From an uncultured Clostridia bacterium (lineage in GTDB: Bacteria; Bacillota; Clostridia; Oscillospirales; Ruminococcaceae), in the NCBI GenBank assembly GCA_947089135.1, contig CAMUJF010000035.1, forward strand, positions 1 to 11,142: DNA of 11,142 nt. The letters are read 5' to 3'. Position numbers and translations under genes: made by a program. Position 1 is the stretch's first letter. Each line of letters starts with the position of its first letter. Under the pieces are notes generated by a model. That model saw only the letters and a program-made list of their open reading frames with translations. It made no database searches and was not told the DNA's origin. Of this stretch, positions 1-5,597 are shown piece after piece.

Positions 1-2
1 CT

Positions 3-50
3 GGCGGTCTATCTCTTGTTTTCGGTTGCTTGCTTCTTTACCGTATATGA
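3..50 (+). CDS. Possible 3' tail of an upstream membrane-protein gene (partial)
   Basis: The frame starting at base 3 reads GGLSLVFGCLLLYRI and then a TGA at 48-50. This looks like the last membrane segment of an integral membrane protein. The other two frames are also open here (to 118 and to 132), so the choice is not certain. I prefer frame 3 because its codons look like those of neighbouring genes and it leaves about 68 nt for a promoter. The 51-118 stretch is AT-rich. I see no convincing sigma-A promoter in it, and only partial matches to sporulation sigma consensus sequences. Confidence 0.3.
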   Translation, partial: GGLSLVFGCLLLYRI

Positions 51-108
51 GCATTGGTATATGGCATATTTTTATTTCTGCGGAATATCTATATATAAAA
101 ACCTATAT

Positions 109-114
109 GGAGGG
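109..114 (+). promoter_or_regulatory. Ribosome-binding site GGAGGG of the first operon gene
   Basis: GGAGGG lies 4 nt before the ATG at 119 and 7 nt before the ATG at 122. The second ATG has the better spacing, so the protein may begin MQDKNN rather than MMQDKNN. Nothing else depends on this choice. Confidence 0.7.
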
Positions 115-118
115 ATAA

Positions 119-1192
119 ATGATGCAGGATAAAAATAATCTTGACGATATGGCAAAAAAGTACAAAGAAGAAATGATGAGGCTATACAGCAGAAAAACCA
201 AACCTGCCTCTCCGGCTTCCCCGCAGAGGCAAAACGTTCAGTCTAAATCAGTACAGAATGTTCAGCCTGCACAAAGTATTCAAACGGTTCCGGCGGCTCA
301 ATCAGTTCAGGCAGATGCAAGACATATTTCAGATCCAACGTTTGTAAAGTCAGAACAAACGGCTTCCGTACCTGCCGTAAGCTCTTCCGATCCCGTTTAT
401 ACGGAACGTAAACGCCCCGCCCGTCTCCCTGCGGTAAATTACCGCGCGGTAAATCACCGCGATCTTTCCAATCCTCCAATGCCCGAAATTCCTGCCGAAT
501 ACCCCGATGCGGGAGTTAAAAAGGAAGTTCCGCATAATTCCTTGTCATCAAAGTTTCCGACGGCTGATGAAATACTTAGGAATGAAGACCCTGCGGAAAC
601 GGTTCGGACTCCGCCGCCTTCGTCGGCAGCCCGCGAATCACGTTCAGCGTTACGTGAAGAGCATAATCAAGGCAATTATAGCGCGGCTTCTCCCAATGAT
701 GCAGATATGGACGGCAGTTCGGGAGATATGCAGTTAAACGAAAGTTATCCTAATGAGAACACGGATTTTTCTGCTGTTGATTCTGATGACGAATTTTCCA
801 ATGAAAATCCTCCGGATATGAGCGGACAGGGTTATTTGCAGATCGAAGTGACCACGGCTTCCGGGGCTATTCCTGTACGCGATGCGACTGTTATTATCTC
901 TGAAAGGGTCGACGGAGTTGATTCACTTATAGGAATGGTAATAACTGATGAAAACGGAACGACTTCTATAGTCCCGCTGTCAGCGCCGCCGCAGTCGCTT
1001 TCGGAATCTCCCGACCCGCTTGAGAAGCCGTACAGCGAATACAATATAAGCATTTACAAAAAAGGCTTTTACAGTATTCCGCAGCTTACCGTACCTATTT
1101 TCGATACTATCAAGTCCATTCAGCCTGTTTCGATCATTCCGCTTGCCGAATCTGAGCTTAACGGTGCGGAGACCCCAAATGAACGACGCTGA
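119..1192 (+). CDS. Disordered Pro/Ser-rich protein with a C-terminal SleC-type beta-sandwich domain
   Basis: This is a 357-residue protein. Residues 1 to about 235 are low complexity: Gln/Val/Pro-rich near residues 30-70, then Pro/Ser/Asp/Glu-rich, with no signal peptide or membrane segment. From residue 238 (GYLQIEV) to about 340 there is a compact domain with strand-like segments (RDATVIISER, GMVITDENGTT, YSEYNISIYKKGFYSI, IQPVSIIPLAE). It resembles a carboxypeptidase-regulatory-like beta-sandwich and the N-terminal domain of clostridial SleC-type spore cortex-lytic proteins, as I recall that family. The next gene, 18 nt downstream, carries the SpoIID-like and peptidoglycan-binding parts of the same architecture, so the two products probably act together at the spore cortex. 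The disordered half is not typical of SleC and may be a tether or scaffold. The domain homology is inferred from remembered family features; the function is unproven. Confidence 0.8.
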   Translation: MMQDKNNLDDMAKKYKEEMMRLYSRKTKPASPASPQRQNVQSKSVQNVQPAQSIQTVPAAQSVQADARHISDPTFVKSEQTASVPAVSSSDPVYTERKRPARLPAVNYRAVNHRDLSNPPMPEIPAEYPDAGVKKEVPHNSLSSKFPTADEILRNEDPAETVRTPPPSSAARESRSALREEHNQGNYSAASPNDADMDGSSGDMQLNESYPNENTDFSAVDSDDEFSNENPPDMSGQGYLQIEVTTASGAIPVRDATVIISERVDGVDSLIGMVITDENGTTSIVPLSAPPQSLSESPDPLEKPYSEYNISIYKKGFYSIPQLTVPIFDTIKSIQPVSIIPLAESELNGAETPNERR

Positions 1193-1194
1193 TG

Positions 1195-1202
1195 AAAGGA
1201 GG
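1195..1202 (+). promoter_or_regulatory. Strong ribosome-binding site AAAGGAGG that sets the start of the second gene
   Basis: AAAGGAGG ends 8 nt before the ATG at 1211 but only 2 nt before the in-frame GTG at 1205. The ATG is therefore the likely start, giving a protein that begins MPESVPF. Confidence 0.85.
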
Positions 1203-1210
1203 CTGTGCAT

Positions 1211-2611
1211 ATGCCTGAATCTGTTCCGTTTATTCCGGACACAGTAACGGTGCATCTGGGGCGTCCTAACGATCGGAATGCTCCAAACGTAACCGTTAGT
1301 TTTCCGGACTATATAAAAAACGTCGCCTCAAGCGAACTTTATCCTACATGGCCTGAAAATGCGCTGAGAGCGAATATTTATGCAATTATTTCCTATACCC
1401 TTAACCGTATTTATACCGAGTGGTACCGCTCACAGGGCTATGATTTTGACATTACAAATTCCATTCAGTACGACCATTCCTTTGTTGAGAACCGCGATAT
1501 CTTTGAACCGATAAGCCGTATTGTAGATGATATTTTTAATGAGTATCTTGTCCGTCAGGGAAGCGTTGAGCCGCTTTTTGCTACATACTGCGACGGTATT
1601 GAAGTCGTCTGCGACGGACTCTACCAGTGGGGAAGCGTTGACCTTGCAAATCAGGGAATGACGCCTTATGAAATACTTACATATTATTACGGAGATGATA
1701 TAAATATTGTGACCGACGCTGATATAAGACCGAATATTCCCACTTATCCGGGTACTCCGCTTACTATCGGTTCCGGCGGTACGGACGTGAATCGAATAGA
1801 AATACAACTTAACAGAATATCCACCAACTATCCCGCCATACCGAAAATATATCCTGTGGACGTTACCTTTGATGACAAGACCGCGGACGCGGTGCGGGAA
1901 TTCCAGCGGATATTCAATCTTCCTCAGACGGGAGTTGTGGACAAAGCAACGTGGTATAAAATAAATTATATCTACACCAGCGTTAAGAAGCTGTCCCAGC
2001 TCAATTCCGAGGGTTTGTCATTGCAGGAGCTTCCAGAGCAGTTCCCTGTACCTGTGGATATCGGCGCGACAGGACTTCCGGTACAGTATATCCAGTACTA
2101 TCTTGAAGTCATAGGAGCGTACTATAAGAACGTGCTTCCGGTACAAAGCACCGGCGTTTTCGACGAACAGACAGCAAATTCAGTGCGGTCTTTCCAGCAG
2201 GTATTCGGGCTTCCCCAAACAGGAACAGTGGACGAACGTACTTGGGATGATTTGTACCGAGCTTATGCGGGTATCGTTGACAACGTACCTATAAACACCG
2301 AGGGTGAAAACGCAGTTCTTTTCCCCGGAACGGTTCTTACCGAGGGAATGACAAGTCCGTATGTCAGAGTGCTTCAGGAGTATCTTTCCTATATCCATAA
2401 GACGTATCCGAACATACCTGACGTAAGTGCGACGGGATATTTCGGACCTATCACAAGGAACGCCGTTACAGAGTTCCAGAGGCAGTTCGGACTTCCTCAG
2501 ACCGGATCGGTGGGACCCGGCGTGTGGGATGCGATATCGGACGTTTATTCCGATTTACGGTTCGGATATGTAAAGCAGCCGGGACAGTATCCCGGATACA
2601 TTATAGAATAG
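1211..2611 (+). CDS. SleC/SpoIID-like cortex-lytic protein with three peptidoglycan-binding repeats
   Basis: This is a 466-residue protein without a signal peptide. Residues 7 to about 175 match the SpoIID-like domain of SleC-type spore cortex-lytic enzymes, which cleave glycan strands as lytic transglycosylases. FPDYIKNVASSELYPTWPEN corresponds to the SpoIID segment around its catalytic glutamate, here E42. LYQWGSVDLANQG and YEILTYYYG match the conserved end of the SpoIID fold, and C127 and C134 form a Cys pair. Three PG_binding_1 repeats follow, at about 182-262, 283-355 and 375-450. Each ends in the signature FGLPQTG or FNLPQTG followed by W, typical of modules that bind peptidoglycan. The SleC N-terminal domain is missing here but lies in the gene just upstream. 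The likely place of action is the spore cortex or coat, made in the mother cell, which would fit the lack of a signal peptide. The domain call is strong; the exact substrate and the germination or sporulation role are inferred. Confidence 0.88.
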   Translation: MPESVPFIPDTVTVHLGRPNDRNAPNVTVSFPDYIKNVASSELYPTWPENALRANIYAIISYTLNRIYTEWYRSQGYDFDITNSIQYDHSFVENRDIFEPISRIVDDIFNEYLVRQGSVEPLFATYCDGIEVVCDGLYQWGSVDLANQGMTPYEILTYYYGDDINIVTDADIRPNIPTYPGTPLTIGSGGTDVNRIEIQLNRISTNYPAIPKIYPVDVTFDDKTADAVREFQRIFNLPQTGVVDKATWYKINYIYTSVKKLSQLNSEGLSLQELPEQFPVPVDIGATGLPVQYIQYYLEVIGAYYKNVLPVQSTGVFDEQTANSVRSFQQVFGLPQTGTVDERTWDDLYRAYAGIVDNVPINTEGENAVLFPGTVLTEGMTSPYVRVLQEYLSYIHKTYPNIPDVSATGYFGPITRNAVTEFQRQFGLPQTGSVGPGVWDAISDVYSDLRFGYVKQPGQYPGYIIE

Positions 2612-2627
2612 AAAGCGGGCGTATAAA

Positions 2628-3203
2628 ATGGCTTATACAGATGAAGAAAAAAAGGAACATATTTCTGAAATACAAAAATACCTCAGGACAATTTCACAAA
2701 TCAACGGAAATATTCCTCTTATAATCCCTACAGTGGTATATGATGACGCAACTGCGGAAGCGGTAAAAGCGTTTCAGAAAGAATACGGGCTTCCCGTAAC
2801 CGGAACGGTAGACCGTGCAACATGGGATCTGCTTTTTGAGGCGTACCTTGCGGCGGAGGAGTACTTTACCGAAAGCGCGGCAATAATACCTTTCCCTGAC
2901 TGTTCATATTCCATAAACGAGGGTACCGAGAGCAATACAGTTTTTATTTTGCAGGCAATGCTCAACACTATAGCAGAGTTTTACGCAAATGTGGATTCTA
3001 TAGATGTGAACGGAGTCTATGGGAAAAAAACCGCGGACGCGATAAAGAATATGCAGACTGTTACAGGCGAGAAATGCACAGGCAACGTTGATTACAAAAC
3101 CTGGAACAAGCTTGCACGTCTGTACAATTATCACGCAATGCTAAGCGCGGCGGAGTGCGAAAAAAAGCAGGCGGAGAAAGAGGAGAAAAACAAATCCGCT
3201 TAA
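2628..3203 (+). CDS. Small protein with two peptidoglycan-binding domains
   Basis: This 191-residue protein begins 16 nt after the preceding gene, behind a weak GAAAGCGGG site 8 nt from the ATG. It has two PG_binding_1-type repeats. The first is at about residues 10-75, with AVKAFQKEYGLPVTGTVDRA then TW. The second is at about 95-165, with AIKNMQTVTGEKCTGNVDYK then TW, and is more diverged. The C-terminus is a charged Lys/Glu tail. There is no catalytic domain, signal peptide or membrane segment. Its position and sequence suggest it arose from the repeat region of the upstream SleC-type gene and serves as an extra cell-wall or cortex-binding subunit. The stop TAA (3201-3203) overlaps the stop of the convergent kinase gene. 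Confidence 0.83.
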   Translation: MAYTDEEKKEHISEIQKYLRTISQINGNIPLIIPTVVYDDATAEAVKAFQKEYGLPVTGTVDRATWDLLFEAYLAAEEYFTESAAIIPFPDCSYSINEGTESNTVFILQAMLNTIAEFYANVDSIDVNGVYGKKTADAIKNMQTVTGEKCTGNVDYKTWNKLARLYNYHAMLSAAECEKKQAEKEEKNKSA

Positions 3204-4150
3204 TAGCTGAAGCTGCTTCCGCCGATAAATTCTCTTACTATTGAGTCGGAGGGAACGCAGCTTTCATCGGCAGGGATAAGCCTGCGCATAGTTCGGAGCA
3301 GCGCTTCCCCGTCTTCGCCGAAGCAGCCGGTTCCGGCGGCGTTTTCAAGCTCAGGAAGGAGCATTGCCCTGTAGACAGACGGTTCATATGCAAGAAAAGT
3401 ATCTATGTCAAAATCGGCTCTGTCCTTATGCGGCATTATGTAAAGATCCTCTCCGCGCGTCACTCCGGGGAGCATAGCAAAAACGTCTTCCGCGCTTCGT
3501 CCGCGGAAAAGCTTGTCGCGGCACAGTCTGCGCATGAGTCTTACCGTCCGCGGGTGGAGCACCGTGTCGTTGTCGGAAACTATCCTTGTGCGTACGCTGA
3601 CATACAGGCAGGTCGTGAAGTCGTCTGTATCCCCTGTGACCTGAGGATTAAGAGCGTGGATACCCTCGATTATGATGATCTCGTCCTTTTGTCTGCGCAT
3701 AGGCTCGCCGAAAACTCGGCTCTGCGTTCTGAAACTGAATTTTGGAATTGATATCGGTTCACATCGGAAAAGCTTTTCGAGGTGCTCCGAAAAGAGGGGT
3801 ATATCCATTCTGAGCGGCGATTCAAGGTCAATCTCTCCGTTTTCATCGAGGGGTATCTCTCCTATGGACGGTGCATCAGCGGGGAGAAAGTAGTTGTCCA
3901 TAGAAATTATATGAACGGATTTTCCTTTTTCGCGGAGCCGTTTTCCGATACGCAGCGCACTTGTGGTCTTTCCCGAACCTGAGGGCCCGGAAAGCAGCAC
4001 AAGTGGACGGTCTTTAGAGTCAAGATATATCTTCTCGGCAGCCTCTGCAAGGTGCTGATTGTAGATGTTCTCGCATTTTTTGATATATCCCGCAGTATCG
4101 GCGGAAAGTCCGCCGTTTATTTCAGCGGCTCCTATAAAATTAACAGCCAT
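3200..4150 (-). CDS. Uridine kinase / nucleoside kinase-like protein (PRK/URK P-loop family)
   Basis: This is a 316-residue protein. GPSGSGKT at residues 55-62 is a clear Walker A motif, followed by SMDNYFLP, the substrate-side motif typical of uridine kinases and phosphoribulokinase relatives. IIIIEGIHALNP is the family's Walker B-like strand. R-rich segments (RLMRRLCRDKLFRGRSAEDV) resemble the lid that clamps ATP. The predicted role is ATP-dependent phosphorylation of a nucleoside such as uridine, in pyrimidine salvage in the cytosol. Many clostridial relatives carry a long N-terminal TGS-type extension; here there are only about 48 residues before the P-loop. The start is supported by GAAAGGA at 4161-4167 (read on the minus strand), 10 nt upstream, and a promoter at 4255-4283. 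The substrate cannot be assigned from sequence alone. Confidence 0.85.
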   Translation of the reverse strand: MAVNFIGAAEINGGLSADTAGYIKKCENIYNQHLAEAAEKIYLDSKDRPLVLLSGPSGSGKTTSALRIGKRLREKGKSVHIISMDNYFLPADAPSIGEIPLDENGEIDLESPLRMDIPLFSEHLEKLFRCEPISIPKFSFRTQSRVFGEPMRRQKDEIIIIEGIHALNPQVTGDTDDFTTCLYVSVRTRIVSDNDTVLHPRTVRLMRRLCRDKLFRGRSAEDVFAMLPGVTRGEDLYIMPHKDRADFDIDTFLAYEPSVYRAMLLPELENAAGTGCFGEDGEALLRTMRRLIPADESCVPSDSIVREFIGGSSFSY

Positions 4151-4184
4151 AAATATAATATCCTTTCACGGTGTTTTATGAAAC

Positions 4185-4216
4185 GGTCGGCGGAAATACT
4201 CCCGCCGATCTTTTTT
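4185..4216 (+). terminator. Rho-independent terminator on the plus strand, beyond the kinase start
   Basis: A 9-bp GC-rich stem pairs 4185-4193 with 4202-4210 (one G-U pair) around an 8-nt loop and is followed at once by TTTTTT (4211-4216). In the other direction the stem is followed only by GTTTCAT, so it works best on plus-strand transcripts. No plus-strand gene ends nearby; the closest ends at 3203. On the minus strand the same hairpin would sit in the kinase 5' leader. Confidence 0.83.
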
Positions 4217-4254
4217 GTTCCGCTTTTGTTCGTTCAGCAGTGCAGATTATTTAC

Positions 4255-4283
4255 ATTATACATTATATGCGGAAAAATGTCTA
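4255..4283 (-). promoter_or_regulatory. Sigma-A-type promoter for the kinase gene
   Basis: On the minus strand, TAGACA (4283-4278) and TATAAT (4260-4255) are 17 nt apart. The start would be near 4248, giving a leader of about 98 nt that contains the hairpin at 4185-4210. A second TATAAT at 4267-4262 is an alternative -10. Confidence 0.65.
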
Positions 4284-4301
4284 CTGTTTTTTTGTTTTAA
4301 C

Positions 4302-4330
4302 TGGACAAAATCAGCCTATTGATGTATAAT
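4302..4330 (+). promoter_or_regulatory. Sigma-A-type promoter upstream of mrp (distal)
   Basis: TGGACA (4302-4307) and TATAAT (4325-4330) are separated by 17 nt. Transcription would start near 4337. It lies back to back with the kinase promoter and about 145 nt upstream of a second, better promoter for the mrp-like gene. Confidence 0.6.
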
Positions 4331-4404
4331 ATTATCAAAACTATGAAATGTTTTATCTTTTTGGACGGGATGCCGCAAAACGTTTACGGGCGCACAGGTT
4401 ATAT

Positions 4405-4432
4405 ATTTTCGTATTTTGAATAATACGAAAAT
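4405..4432. repeat. Perfect 11-bp inverted repeat upstream of the mrp promoter
   Basis: ATTTTCGTATT (4405-4415) and AATACGAAAAT (4422-4432) are perfect reverse complements around a 6-nt gap. The repeat ends 13 nt before the -35 box at 4446. It has only two G/C pairs per arm and no U-tract on either strand, so it reads more like an operator than a terminator. No known regulator site is recognised. Confidence 0.6.
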
Positions 4433-4445
4433 CATGTATTGGGAG

Positions 4446-4474
4446 TTGACATTTTCGGAAATTTAGTGTATAAT
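4446..4474 (+). promoter_or_regulatory. Consensus sigma-A promoter of the mrp-like gene
   Basis: Perfect TTGACA (4446-4451) and perfect TATAAT (4469-4474) are separated by the ideal 17 nt. The predicted start is near 4481. Because this promoter lies inside any longer in-frame reading of the gene, it supports the ATG at 4520 as the true start. Confidence 0.85.
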
Positions 4475-4519
4475 GTTCTTTACAGCTATTATGTTTTTAC
4501 GCTGAAAGGAAATGATGAA

Positions 4520-5347
4520 ATGAGCGAATGCACACACGACTGTTCTTCATGCGGTGAGAACTGCGGAGAAAGAACAGAACCACAGAGCCTAATTGAACAA
4601 GTTAACTCACAGAGCAAAGTCGGAAAGGTTATAGGAGTGGTAAGCGGAAAGGGAGGAGTAGGAAAGTCCCTTGTTACAGGTATGCTGGCGACTTTGTTTG
4701 CGCGGAAGGGCTTCAAGACTGCTGTTATGGACGCGGATATAACAGGTCCGTCAATACCGAAGATGTTCGGCATCGGCGGGAGGGCGCAGGGTACAAACGA
4801 GGGTATACTTCCCGCCGTTTCCCGCTGCGGAACAAAGATCATGTCCGTTAATCTGCTTCTTGAAAATCCGGGAGACCCTGTTATATGGCGCGGTCCTATT
4901 ATTGCGGGAGTGGTAAAGCAGTTCTGGACAGACGTTATATGGGGCGATATAGACTATATGTTTGTTGATATGCCTCCGGGAACAGGCGATGTACCGCTGA
5001 CGGTTTTTCAGTCTATTCCTCTAGACGGCGCTGTCATAGTGTCCTCGCCTCAGGATCTTGTGGCAATGATCGTTAACAAGGCAGTAAGTATGGCGAATAT
5101 GATGAATATTCCAATTGTGGGCGTTGTAGAAAATATGAGCTATGTGGAGTGTCCCGACTGCGGAAAGAAAATATATATATACGGCGAAAGCCACATTGAT
5201 GCGGTGTGCAGTGAAAAGGGAATACCTCTTCTCGGTCGTATCCCCATTTCTCCGGATATTACTCACCAGTGCGATATGGGTCTTATCGAGGACTTTTCGG
5301 GAGATTTTCTTGATTATGCTGTCAAAGCCATAGAAGGAATAAAATAA
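4520..5347 (+). CDS. mrp: Mrp/NBP35-family Fe-S cluster carrier ATPase
   Basis: This is a 275-residue protein of the Mrp/ApbC/NBP35 family, cytosolic P-loop ATPases that bind a 4Fe-4S cluster and pass it to target apoproteins. GKGGVGKS at residues 43-50 is the deviant Walker A motif, MDADITGPS and FVDMPPGTGD are the family's switch motifs, and C211-P-D-C214 is the C-terminal CxxC that bridges a cluster between two subunits. The N-terminus has a Cys cluster (C4, C8, C11, C15), similar to other Firmicute Mrp proteins and recalling the ferredoxin-like motif of NBP35. The start follows AAAGGA (4505-4510) with 9 nt spacing and lies downstream of a consensus promoter. No Fe-S assembly genes are next to it, so it appears to be a stand-alone unit. 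I see no convincing terminator after the stop, only a 7-bp long-range inverted repeat (5359-5365 with 5406-5412). Confidence 0.93.
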   Translation: MSECTHDCSSCGENCGERTEPQSLIEQVNSQSKVGKVIGVVSGKGGVGKSLVTGMLATLFARKGFKTAVMDADITGPSIPKMFGIGGRAQGTNEGILPAVSRCGTKIMSVNLLLENPGDPVIWRGPIIAGVVKQFWTDVIWGDIDYMFVDMPPGTGDVPLTVFQSIPLDGAVIVSSPQDLVAMIVNKAVSMANMMNIPIVGVVENMSYVECPDCGKKIYIYGESHIDAVCSEKGIPLLGRIPISPDITHQCDMGLIEDFSGDFLDYAVKAIEGIK

Positions 5348-5487
5348 CATTTAAGGATGGACGAATACTTGAGCAGTGTTACTGAGAATATCGTTTGCAT
5401 TTGTTTTCGTCCGCTTTCTGATTTAGGATTGTGCATATCGTTAAAAAAATGTTGTTAAAATTTTATGTACAGTTCTGTTAATAATGT

Positions 5488-5516
5488 TTGACTATTTTAA
5501 GAATTTATGTTATAAT
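5488..5516 (+). promoter_or_regulatory. Sigma-A promoter with extended -10 for the duplicated-domain gene
   Basis: TTGACT (5488-5493), a 17-nt spacer and TATAAT (5511-5516) form a strong promoter. TG at 5508-5509 adds an extended -10. The start would be near 5523, about 75 nt before the ATG at 5598. Bases 5348-5487 hold no other gene that I can see. Confidence 0.8.
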
Positions 5517-5597
5517 ATTACTGTAATGTCATAGCTCTGTTAATTGATTGGTTCTAAGGGTTTGCATTGTAATCTTATACGAAAGTGGTGTTTGTCA

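Noticed and set aside
60..100. A sporulation sigma-F or sigma-G promoter before the first operon
   Set aside because: GCATA at 64-68 fits a -35 box, but no matching -10 box occurs at the right distance.
4350..4400. A guanidine-II (mini-ykkC) element, because ACGGG occurs twice
   Set aside because: Neither copy sits in a hairpin loop with flanking complementary arms.
4439..4519. A longer N-terminus for the Mrp-like protein starting at 4439
   Set aside because: The consensus promoter at 4446-4474 lies inside it, and AAAGGA with good spacing points to the ATG at 4520.
5359..5412. A terminator after the mrp-like gene made by GGACGAA/TTCGTCC
   Set aside because: The loop is 40 nt and no U-tract follows; it may be chance.
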